Assembly (NCBI GenBank): GCA_029224185.1
Contig: CM055188.1
Location: forward strand, 13,149,497 to 13,213,496
Reading direction: 5' to 3'
DNA length: 64,000 nucleotides
DNA from: Karalla daura
Taxonomy: Eukaryota > Chordata > Actinopteri > Chaetodontiformes > Leiognathidae
The notes beneath the pieces were generated by a model. That model ran no database searches, was not told the DNA's origin, and saw nothing but the letters and a program-made list of their open reading frames with translations. Within the stretch, counting starts at the first letter, position 1. Each line of letters opens with the position of its first letter. The translations under genes were made by a program, and so were the position numbers. Of the stretch, positions 37,601 to 49,534 are shown piece by piece.

Positions 37601-39639
37601 ACTGTCGTGGTTGAATCTTTTTTTTTGAACTCATCTCGTGGTCATCACAGCGGCCACCACACTCTTCCCTGAAGGTAACATTACACAATGGTAGCATAGG
37701 AAGTGGTGTGTGACATGACCACAGAGCAGGAAAGTGATGTGGAGAAAGACAAGGGTTGCGTTGTGGCAGCTGTGGACTCAGCAGAGTAAATGTTGTACAT
37801 TTAGGGGCCAGTTTGTCCCAGGTCACAATTACCATAAAAAGAGGCAAATTTTCAGAGGACCCTTTGCCCTCTGTGATGAGCACAAACCAAGCTGAGTAAA
37901 TAAGTTTCAAACAGAAGTGCAGTGGATAGTTTCCACCTCAGTTTAAAAACCTCATGTATGTACATATATTTTGTCTGTGTGTGTGTTCCATAAGTAATAT
38001 GAGTAAGTGACAGTACATCACTACATTATGTTTTCTTCAAGTACCTTTCTTCCATTTCCACAAACAGACATCTGCTGAAATACACTGGACTTTGTAAACT
38101 GCTATTTTTCAGTAAATCTCAGGAAATATATACACACACTTTCAGAACGAAAGCGAGGGTGGACGTCATCTCTTCAGCACAAGACATAAGGTTTAAATGC
38201 GTCTGAGTAAAGATCTTTTTTAAGAGAAAACATCCGCCAACCCTCTCATTAAAAGTCACAAACTGCCTTTCCTCTTTATATACTGCAGGACACTCAAAAA
38301 CCCTACATCAAAAGTCCCTTTCTTAAAAAATCAGCATGAGAAGTGTTCATCTCCCACTAAGCGTCCACCGCTGCAGTGCCGTTAAGCAAGGCACTTAATC
38401 CTGGCGGCTCGCAACACGTCAGACCAGAGGCTTAATCTGCTGCACAGCGTAAGCAAGGACCTGATGTTAGCAATAATCCTGCACATTAGTTGGGATAGAA
38501 GCGATAGAAGACCTGCGAGGGCCCGAGTGAAATGAACTCAGATGTTCTGATTGCAAGCTGACATGGGATGGGAACAGTGATGAAATGTTTCCCTCCCTCA
38601 GGATGAGAAAGACACAACGTTATTGTTAATCCACAGACCTATAAAACTGATGACAAACCAGCTCCACAATGACCCAGACACTTGAATATTTACAAAGTTC
38701 CCCCAAGACACCATGTTGTTGAAAACCACCCCAAGTACAAACACCACAAAACATATTCCTTCATTTTGTTTTCCAACAGGACACATTTTAACTTGGAAAT
38801 AACCTAATCTAACATCTTTATTATTTATTTCTCAGAATGGTTTGCTTTAACCAAAGCAAGATGCATGTTAGATTGAGTACATTCTTTCTATTGTGTGACT
38901 GAGAGGATTCCTCATCCTGTGGGTGGAGCCAATTTAATTCAGATACCAAATCACACATTGAACAGATGCCAATTCCACCAGCCCAGGTTCATTACAATTA
39001 AGGATAATAGTAACCCTTTTCTAAAAATGATCTATCATAATTATCTCAATAAATATCTATGTTTACATTCTATATTTAGGCCATCTATATTCATATTTTG
39101 GATATATATTTGGGTTAGATATCTTTTTATTTCTATAGCGATGTCAATTACTATACAACTCTATTTATACTGCATTTCTTGACAAGGCTGTAGACCCACA
39201 AAGCAGCCTTGTTTTCCTCATTTCACGAGCAGCAGCATCTGACTCCATCGTTACACAACAGAAGAGAACGAGGCTGTTCCTTTACATCCGGACTGTCATT
39301 AGAAGAATAGTTGGTCAAGCAAGGTGTTAATTGAAGGCTTGGATGCTTAATCCTTTCCTTGTCCTGTTACTCAGTTATCTCTCACCATAAGCCACGTCCT
39401 CAGCATTTCCTAACCAAGCAAGGCTTTTGGAGTTCATCACCACTGAAGGTGCATTCTTATGGCAAAGAGAAAAAAAACGTATAAGTGAACAGTTAAATGT
39501 TGCCCTGTGAAATAAGCTGTGGAAAAAGTTTTAGAACATACAGAATGGAGTCAAAATCCAAAGGAAGGGATGAGTAACTATCACCAATCACTGTCACAGA
39601 TGTCATTTATAAGAAGCTCTTCAGTTTGGAAATGTGAGT

Positions 39640-39653
39640 TCACTAGAGGGCAC
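39640..39653 (+). promoter_or_regulatory. Predicted CTCF core site
   Basis: TCACTAGAGGGCAC matches the CTCF core CCASYAGRKGGCRS at all but the first base. It lies between mmp24os and mmp24. Confidence 0.35.
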
Positions 39654-39726
39654 AATGACAAAAACAACAAACTTCAACTGTCTTTTATTTTTTTGAGAGC
39701 CAGCCTAGAACTGAACATCTCTTTAC

Positions 39727-39874
39727 CTTTGAGGCCGAGCTCAAAATTAAACTCCCTGAACCTCTCGAGAGCTTTGCTTTGCTCTCCAACCAATTCCAGA
39801 GGGCAGTTTTCATTGAACAGACATTCATATTTCCACAAACTCTCACAGCCGAGAGCTGGAGAGGTGTTTACAGG
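39727..39874 (-). other. Orphan exon-like frame, minus strand
   Basis: The minus strand reads TTTACTTTCCAG|CCTGTA at the upper end and CTCAAAG|GTAAAG at the lower end. Between them is one open frame: PVNTSPALGCESLWKYECLF, then NENCPLELVGEQSKALERFR and EFNFELGLK. Its composition is protein-like. I know no family for it and see no partner exon. It could be an exon of an unrecognised minus-strand gene, conserved non-coding DNA, or chance. Confidence 0.25.
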
Positions 39875-40185
39875 CTGGAAAGTAAAATAAGCAGAATGTC
39901 TTGTTCTGTGTTTACTGTAAAACCTCCGGGAACAAATATACATTTCCCAACCAGTCAAAACAGTGCTGAAGGCTATCGAACAACATTGATTTGTACTGAG
40001 TGCTGCGTGTGCTGAATTGCTCCTGACAACACCAAGTAATTGCACATATATGCGGCGAGAACACATTCAATTACTGCAGGACAGAGAGCGCAGTGAACAC
40101 GGTGCAAAGCTGAGGGAATAAAACAGGAACAAGGGGGCGAGGCTGGCAGAGAGAGACGCACAGAGGAAGATGTTTCCTTCCTGAC

Positions 40186-43011
40186 ATGGAGTCTAAAACG
40201 AGGTAAGAGTCTGTAACTTAAAGTAATATTGGGGTAATTGTAATATCTGATTATTTTTAAAGTCATTTTTTGTCTGTATATGCTATCAATCACGGCTTAT
40301 AGATTAATCTCAAATTCAGTATCAGCAGGTTACACTTTACACAAAAATCAGAAACTGGGATTCATCAGGAATATTAGGTTTGGTGCATTTCTAATTAAAA
40401 TTTCCACGACAGGTGGGTAAAAACTGACTCAGCTCTGTGTCCCAAAACAGCCAAACACAGTGGCTTGTAACCTGGGGTGGGATGTCACAGGCAGAGGACT
40501 GCAAAGCCCCTCTAGGGCGCAAACCAACCTCTGAATGAACCATTATGAGTCATGGAGGAGTTAATGACATTTTAATGAGCAGCTTGTGCATCCACTTTAA
40601 TCCTGCTACATTAGAACTGCAGCGGTGCCGCTTGAAAAGGTGTGGCTGGTACACCGAAGACTGCATTTCTGCTTCATCATGGTCATTTAAATAATAGATA
40701 TAGAATGTAATAGACAATAATAAAAATCAATCTATAAATAGCCTTATAAAGCACTTCATGGTGCAGAGCCAATGCACATTTCTGATCAAGCGCCCGGATT
40801 AAATCTGCTCACAGTCCTTTAAGGCCAAACATAACTTGAAGTGACAAAATCCAGTTTTAATATACCAAAAATCAGACTCAAAACAGACTCAAAAACGGCA
40901 AAATTGTGTTATATCTATCTTATAACTTCATACCTTTCTGTTAAATTATTAATATGTATTAATTCTTGGTAATGTTCGATGATTATTTTGCTTGCTCAGT
41001 TTAGTATATTTAATTCTATCTACTCTTTCAAATCTGAATAAAATCTATTTTCACGACTCTTTTGATATTGTGTTAATAACTTAATGACTTTGTGCACTAC
41101 AAAATGCCTTCAAATATGTAAATAAACCGATCCAGGATTAGAGGTTGGAAACTAAGAGCTCAAAACAGCAAGAAATGTCACATTCGACAAAGCTGAAGAA
41201 AAGTGTTGAACTTGTTTTTTTTCCCAAAGCTCTTAAATCCTCACTGAAAACATTGTGAAAGCCACCCAAAAAGAGCCAACTGAGACACGCTGAGAGAAAC
41301 AGACTGGACACAGATGTTGCACTGTTGAAAGGGTGAAACTGAGACAATGTAAGGACAGACAAGGTGTGAAGCACAGATGGACAGTGAGGTTAAGTTGAGA
41401 CAGAGGTAGTGAGCCAACTGCTGGAGACAAGTGCAACAGGAGAACAGTGAGTAAAGTCCAGGGAACACAGTGGGATCAGAGCGAGTGACATGGAGGACAA
41501 ATGGCCCAAATTAGAGGTTTGTGAACAGAAGCACTTTATGAAGCTCGGGACGATGTTGCCATGCTGCAGCGAGCACAGAAATACAGATCCAGGTATGTCC
41601 CCTGTCCAGCTTTGTCTGTCCAAAACCTGCTTGAATATCAGACCTTGCACTTGCTTTTTCCCGTTTCCTCCCCTTTTCTTTTATCTAATTAACTCACATT
41701 AATGATTTCATTCTGACACACCGACCAAATGATCCTCTGAATGCATCTGTGAATCATTCATCTCATTGAATGTGTTGTGCAAAAAAAAAAATCCTTAAAT
41801 CTATAAGCTGTATTTGCTACATAGATCGTTTCAACCAGTGTTTTTGCTTGACCATTATGACATAATGTCATCAGAATGATAATGACGTTTGTTCAGATTG
41901 CCTCTCTAAATGCCTTGCTGTGAGAGTGCAGTTCTGGGTTTCTGAGAAAACAATTTCTGTGGAACAGCTGCGGTCTGCTTTCTCCATTATGGGATAAATG
42001 GATGGATGAAGTGATGATTTTTCTCTAAATGTCTTCTATACCACAGTGATGGCAACTTGAGCCCGCAAATACAAAATAATATACAGATTATTCCATCACC
42101 AGAATTTTTTACACCAGTGAAATTATGACAGTTTCACTGGTGGTGTGTGTCTGAGAGCAGCGGCAGCAGTTTTATTTATGCAGCTAGGGCTGTGAGCTTC
42201 TTGTTAAATACAAACTCATACCTTGGGCCTGTGGACACATGGATAAGGCTGCTTAGCTATCACTATATGCTGACGTTTCCTTTTTCTACATCATCCATAA
42301 CCAGTCCGAGCTGCGTAAATCAAAATCAGTCAAAATAACTAAAATGGTGCTCAGCTACTGAAACAGTGTTTCAAACAACGAGCTGAGAGTGGTTTTTAGT
42401 TGGCAGAGTTAATGGTGACAAGGATGGTAAACAAGAGAGAGAAAGAAAGGTCCTCTTTGACAGTTTTACATCGCCACACAGCTGAAAAATAAAATAGATC
42501 AGAGATCCTTGGTTTTCATTTCTGTTATGGCCTTTTTACCTAATTCCTATCGTCAGGTTTTTTTTTGTAACTTCAAACAATGTCTTCTTTTTCTTAAACT
42601 TTTCATCAGACTTAGTAGTTGAAGTAGTTCATGTGTACAAGCTGTTGTTTGAACAAACTTGGAGGTGGTGTCTGGTTTTAAGGGGCATTTTCGTTTTACC
42701 CCTAAGCCTTTTTTTCTTTTCGCTGAGAAAAGAGTTGTGTTGTAGGTCCTAGAAGAAACAGTCAGAAAGGTTCAGTATCATTCACACGATCCCATTTTAC
42801 TTTTGCAAGGTTCAGTTGTCCTCAGGTCTTAGTTCTTGCTGTCTTCAGAATGGGGAGGACCAGAAAAAGACAAAAATCAGTCTCGTTGCTGTTTTACACC
42901 GAAGTGTTTGAGTCACAAGACAGGCACAGATCTCCCTCATGCTATCTTTCTCTTGCTCACTCTCTCTCTCACACACACGCACACACACTCAGCCACTATC
43001 TTCATCTACTC
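40186..43011 (+). other. Candidate unrecognised spliced transcript, plus strand
   Basis: Two ATGs in similar contexts (GACATGGAG) each precede a strong donor: 40186-40202 (MESKT, then ACGAG|GTAAGA) and 41490-41592 (MEDKWPKLEVCEQKHFMKLG and on to NTDP, then CCAG|GTATGT). A good acceptor (TTGCTGTCTTCAG) at 42848 opens a piece that is in frame with the second ATG (EWGGPEKDKNQSRCCFTPKC and on through a CACA-derived stretch). No family is recognised and the final part is low complexity, so a non-coding RNA antisense to the mmp24 3' end is at least as likely. Confidence 0.2.
42171..42176 (-). terminator. Candidate mmp24 poly(A) signal
   Basis: TTTATT on the plus strand, about 1 kb beyond the mmp24 stop codon. 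Another candidate lies at 35811-35816. Confidence 0.3.
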
Positions 43012-43200
43012 CTACAGAGCATGTTGAAGAATGCCCATTAATCACTAGCTACTATCATAAGCCTCTTTCAGCATTGACTTTCCAGTGTTACATGCTAGAG
43101 TTCTTGGCCATTAGCCGAGATAGGCTAGCTGACAATCCAACGACTGTTTGACCCTAACTTGATCCACAAAACTCTAAATCCTTTCCAGGAGAGTTGCCTA

Positions 43201-46200
43201 TCATACCCACTCCTGGACGGGGTATTTGTAGTAGTGCTGTGTCATGGTGTTCTGCTGCACTCCTTTGTTTTTGAACTGGAAAATTGTGTAAACCAGCACC
43301 AGGATGCACAGGGACAGGATGCAGGGGATCACCACGGCAATGGCATTGACTGTGGTAGGGACGTCGTTGATGGTCACCATGATGTCCACGTCATCCAGGG
43401 GCACCTGCCGGTCTCCACGGTTACCTTTGCTGCCAGAGCGCTCCATGTCTGACTGGTCGCAGCCCATCCAGTCACGCAGGATGGATTTAGGGTATCCAGG
43501 TTCTACCGTCAGCCTCTGGTTGTCAAACTTCCAATACTCCTTCCCTTTGTAGAAGTACGTGTAGGCTGGGGATGGGAGGACAAGGGACAGAGGATAAGAA
43601 GGTGAAGCGAGGCATGGAGGTAAGGCAACAGGGAACAAAAAATAAAACAGGGGGTTGATAAAGCTGAAACAAGATGAAGCTAAGATAATATTGAGATACA
43701 AATATATTGATTTATATTCATTCAGTGGTGGTCCAACTTTTTAGGTCATTTGTACCTAGTGTGAGTGTGTTTTCTCACCACTTTCCAAAATCACATTGCC
43801 CAAAGCAGTTTTAATTTTTCCAGTTTATTTTTTAGATTTAGTTTTAGTCTTCCAACTAAATGTCAGAGCAGGTTAGTTCCTTAAAAGGGTAAGAAAAATA
43901 GTTATAATTCAAAACCACACAAATCTCACAATGAAAACCTCATCTTTAGACAAAACAAAACAAAAGAGCATTTGCAAAACACATAAAATTAGCTCCAAGG
44001 TTAGCTGCCCTTATATTCAGTGTTTTTTCATCAGTGCATGAAAACAGCGTGACCTTCCACCAGTTTCCTTTTGAAGATGGATTAATTATGTAGAACATAA
44101 TGTTTTTCTTTCAAGCGAACATTTCTGAACAGAATGACACAAATGAAAGTACCACATGTCTCTTGGTCACTATAATAATCTATTTTATAGCCACTAAGTT
44201 GTGTGTTTATTTCATGGTCACTGTGAGCACATGGTGAGCTTTGGTTCCAAATTGCTGTAATTTATTCAGTTTGAGCGGAGATTCAACAAGACCACTGCTA
44301 AAATTACAGCATCTGCTTCTTCAGACATGCTGGATGAATTTTGAATGCCCCATTGTTCATGAGTTTTAGACATTTGAGTTCTGCCCCGTCTCGAAAAGAA
44401 AAAGAAAAACAAAATCTACATTTCTCCACAAATACATTATAAAGGATGGTCTGGATCTTTCCTGTTGTTCCTGTCTGTTCTTTTAAACCCTCTTACATTA
44501 ATGAGATAAATAATATTATAACTAGAATAATAATATTATAACAGAACTAAAACTTTCTGCTCTGTCATGATGAAATTATTACATCCCTTGTTAAAGAGGC
44601 AAAAGGATCAATCTTGAAACCATATTTACATGTTTTTTTATGGTGTCTGTGGAAACTGTTAAAGACGATTACACTTTTCAAATCAGGCAGTTTTCATCAG
44701 TTTACAAATTACCATACCAGTTTGTTTTTCTAAAACGTTACAGAAATTTGCATATGAACATATTCTTAAATGTTTGGACATAATATGTTAAATATTGAAT
44801 CCAACAGAGCTTCTAGTTGTTGCAGGGTACCACAAGAAACCACTTTAGGACCATGACTGTTTTTACTTACATTAATGATTTTGCACTAGCGTCAAAAACT
44901 ATATGTCTCGTACTATTTACATTTACTCAATTTGCCTTCATCCAAAGCAACTTACATTGGGGAGCAATTGGCGTAGGGTGCCTCACTCATTTTCTCTGTT
45001 TTTATAAAGATGCAAAAGGTGCAAAACTGAGATGCTGAATAAAGCATATTGTAAAAGTGAAACATCCCATGATGCATAGCTTTAGTAAGACTGAGAGTTA
45101 ACAGGTTAACAGCAAACCTACAAATTTAGCTGTACCTCTCAGCTGCAAACATTATTTGTTTGCTTCAGCTAAAATAACGGCGGGAGAAGAAACATCAGAA
45201 AGCACGTGAATGCATCGGGAAACCATGTTTCCTGAACAGCTCCCTCTGAGGACACAAAGCTTCTGACAAAGTTTTCTCCTGAGCATCTGTGTCCTCAGCT
45301 CGCTCTCTCAGCTCTGTTCCCTGTGGTGCAGCGTTTCTGTAGAGCCGACAACATTTCTATTGCGACACAGTTCTCACAGGCAGCTACAGTGTTTTTGTCC
45401 CTGCAGAGGTTGTTTTTATTAGAGGGTAATATTATGTAACACCTGAGAGACAGATGTGGGCACTCTGATATAAACGGAAGGGAGAAAACATGCGGGATGA
45501 ACGATTTGAAGTATGCGCATGTGCATACACACAGCCCAAGCAGGTGTAAGTGAAGAAACTGTATACGCACATCAGCGATACTTTACGCACTTGTTTTAAG
45601 TACTGTAAAACAACTAAAACAAATTATTCATAAAACTGCGTGAACTTGAAGAACATTAAGTTGCTATATGTCAAATATGGAGTACGTTTGGAAGTGGCTG
45701 GTATAATACTAGCTTTGGTGTTTCTCTTTTCTTGCTCTTAGCATCTTTCTCGCATGGCTATCATACATGCATGAGTCTTTGTAGATGAGTGTTTGATGCT
45801 AAGGCTAGAGTTGTGCTTTGACAGCATGTAGACATGTTTGCTCATAATGTATTTAAAATTAAATTAGTGTTGATCCTTTCACTGATCAACACTCGCTATT
45901 CACTTTTCACACTATTTAGTTGCTCCATTACTCTTGTAGCTGTTCATACACGTATCACATTAACAGCTAAAACTGCAGTGAAACCGTCAGCTACAACTAT
46001 TCACACACATTCCCATCAGGTGGGAATGTATCAGGGGTTCATTATCTTTCCCAAGGACACTTCGACGTGTATGCTGCACTGGGTGGGATCAAACCTCTAA
46101 CAGGTGGAAACCAATCCAAAATATCTAAGGACACTGGAAACCTCTAAAGAAGACTAAAAGGTGTAAGATGGAAAACTGAAAAGATGTGAAAAGAGTTTCA

Positions 46201-46760
46201 GGAATACTGAGAACATGTGAAAGCAATAAAAACAGCCAGAAAAGAGGAAACATGCAGCAGTCTGGACAACTGATTAAACAAAAGTGACGCAAACAACAGT
46301 TGACAGGTAGTAATACAAAACCCACACATGAAGACACAGACTGCAAAACAAATCTACAATCTACTATTCCTTTTGATTCTCCTTTTGACCGGCTAATAAG
46401 CAGATGATATGAAATCAGACAATGAACTTGCTATTTCTCTTCGCGTTTCGCTCTTTTTATTTTTTAGCAAAAAGTTTGAAACATCGAGGCTCACACATGC
46501 ACACACACACAAACGCACAGCTCACCAACAGAGAAAACCCCAAAGGCTTTATCTGATGCCAGCTTTTTTGTCTGCTCCATCACCTCACACAGCCCCAAAG
46601 GAAACACAGACACACACACACACACACACACACATACACACAAACACACACATGCACACACACTAGCATCAAAATTCCCGAGAGAACAGCTTCTCATCTA
46701 ACACCAAGACACTATCCTGACCAACCATGACACTGGCCCTGATCTCTGTCTCTGTGTGTC

Positions 46761-46855
<95 letters not shown>

Positions 46856-48604
46856 CTCTCCTTCCCTCTCTCTCTCACTCTCTTTTTCTCTATCTCGCTA
46901 TTTCTCTCTCTCAGGCACCCACAAGGTCACAAGGTCACAAGGCGACAAGTAAAAGTGATGATGAGCACTGTTCCTCAGGCAGACGGTATGTGTGAGTGTA
47001 TGTGTGTTTGTGTGAATGTGTCTAAGGCGGTTTCTGGAGCATGAATGTGTTGAGGAATGAGCTCCGTCTGTCTGTCTGTCACAGTCTATCTGTCTGCCTG
47101 CCGATCCTGGTGCTACTGGTCACTCTCTGTCATTATCTATCTGTCCATCTGTGAACATAAAGCAAAACCTAATCACTTAGTGTTGGTTGTTTGTCTGTTT
47201 GAACCTGCTCTCCATGCTCAGACAATGAAAGCAGTGTCTTACTCACTTCCTTCCCTGCTGATGAAGGCCCCCTGTGGTGCCTCGGGTATTCCCATCCACA
47301 CACTGATGGGTTTGGGGTATCCTGGATCTGTGGTGCTTTTCTCTTCATTGTAACGCCAGTACTGGTCCCCTTTGAAGAAGTACGTCTTTTTGACAGGCTC
47401 CCAGCGCAGCGCAGTGTCAATGCCATCCTTGGGGAGGCAGCTGCCTAGCTCCACCAGGCTGTGGGGGTAGCCAGGCTCCGCTGTCACCTCCTTAAACACC
47501 CAGAACTTATCTCCTGTAGGACAGGGACAGACCAGGTAGATTTAATGACTGTGCACATCGACCTTATAAGCAGAACTGTTTCTTTACTGAACGGATCATT
47601 TCATTTCATTAGTGTGAACGAAGACAGTATCTCACGTTTAATCTCATCACTTTTCACATGTGATGAGATTCCTTTCACATGCAATTTATGTATTCTCTTC
47701 ATGTACAATTGTACAAATGTATGTCTTATTTATTATTCCCACCTCAATTATTTTATTCCCAAAGGAAGATAGTCTGTCTAATTGTGTTGGTAAAGAAAAA
47801 GTCAGGTCACTGTCAACATTAGTAGCATCATAAAACAGCTAGTTATTATTGAGAAGAGAAACAGTAAAGATTTTGTAATGTATATAACTTGTGATAAAAC
47901 ACAAACGTGTGGGAACAATTAATGCAAACAGAGATTAATGCAACAAACCCTGATTATGTTCAACACAGGATGCTGTGCTGTTTATTCAAATCACCCATAC
48001 TTACTTCTGCACTTCACGTTGGGCTTAGTATTTGAGTAGTAACTGTGACATTTTATCACTCTAAAGCCTTGAGTGTGGGCTATGATTATACACTGAAGAC
48101 ACTGAGCTGCTGAGACCACAGTGCAGAGCTACACACATTATAATAAATTCAGGTTGCTGTGCAAGATTGTAGTATGGTGTGCGTATGTGTGTGCATGTTT
48201 GCCTGTGTGAGAGAGAATATGATAGTTTGTGTTTTAGTCTATAGTGGGGAGTTTGAAAGTATGGGTATCCAACAGCACAGTACTGCATGCAGAGGGAATA
48301 CATCCTACACACATGCACACAGAGGGACTAATGACAAATCTGCCCTATCCCAATTCTGTATTTTGTCCATGTGCCTGTTTCCATGTACATTTGTGCAAAA
48401 GGTTTGTGTATCACTGTGTGTGCCTGTGTTAGTTTGTGTGTCATTACCCAGTTGAGCTGTGTCACTGTCCATCTTCGAATTCATGTGTTTGTGTGTGTGA
48501 GTGTGTGCGTGTTTGCGCTGAGAGAGCAAAGCTATTAATATCTGCTCCTGGCCAGCTGTGATAGCAGGACGCTCCTTCAGAATATGTGTGTGTGTGTGGG
48601 TGTA

Positions 48605-48671
<67 letters not shown>

Positions 48672-49503
48672 GACAGAGAGGGATGAGTGTCTCCACAGTC
48701 AGCACCAGGAGATGAGGGAGTTTCATACACAGACTAAAACTCTATTACTTTGGGAAGGAAGACTCCTGCTGCTGTGCCATTTTCTATTTCACACTTTATT
48801 AAATATGTTTCTGGGAAGACGAGGCCACGTACAGTGCAACACTATTTCTAATAACACCAGAGCAGATGCTGGATGTAGATCTGAAGACTACGAGGACAAA
48901 CGTTTTATTTCAGCGCAGTAAAAATCTGTGGTGAGCACATTCGTATATTCACATCCGTGTGAGTAATGTCCATATACAATCAAAGCTAGGACTCCCTTGG
49001 AACTGTTTTTTGTTTACAGGTGTTTAAGTATTGGTCTGACAAATTTGGTTGTTTTGTAGTTTTCCTACCTTTGAAGAAGACAAACTTGCCATCGGACCTC
49101 TCATAGGCGGCGTCAATACGGGGTGGCAGACCCTTCCAGAACTGATCGATCTGCATTGGGTAACCCTCCTGCACCTTGTTGTTCCTAAGACGCCAAAACC
49201 AGCGGTCCTGGAATGGAGTAAGTGGTAAGTTTTAATCACATAACAGTTACTGAGTATTTACATCTTTTTGCGTTATGTAGACATGTATCCAAAAAACCTA
49301 TTTGCAGATGCCTTGAAGCACTGTGTCCAAAACAAAACTGAGAAATTAACGTTGAAAGTTGAAAATTGCTGTAGGAATAGCAAAAACAGGAGGTTCATAG
49401 TCTCTGTCCTTTCATTCATATTTACACACACACACACATATATATATATATCTATATGTATGTGTATATATATATGTGTGTGTATATATATATATATATA
49501 TAG

Positions 49504-49534
<31 letters not shown>

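Larger units (their letters stand above)
34317..43200. other. mmp24os 3' UTR and mmp24 downstream region
   Basis: The mmp24os transcript should end near 34680. From about 35800 to 43200 the DNA is AT-rich and without recognisable coding exons of known families, consistent with a long mmp24 3' UTR plus spacer. Minus-strand AATAAA candidates are at 42171-42176 and 35811-35816. Orphan splice-flanked frames at 39727-39874 (minus) and 40186-43011 (plus) are listed separately. Confidence 0.5.
43566..47246 (-). other. mmp24 last intron
   Basis: 3.7 kb without a supported exon. Two repeat fragments (44925-44995 and 46000-46105) resemble common fish dispersed repeats. (CA)n and (TC)n tracts occupy 46610-46660 and 46766-46914. 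Confidence 0.75.

Noticed and set aside
46727..47044. His-Thr repeat frames
   Set aside because: Translation of (CA)n; the same holds near 25.2, 48.6, 56.5 and 60.5 kb.
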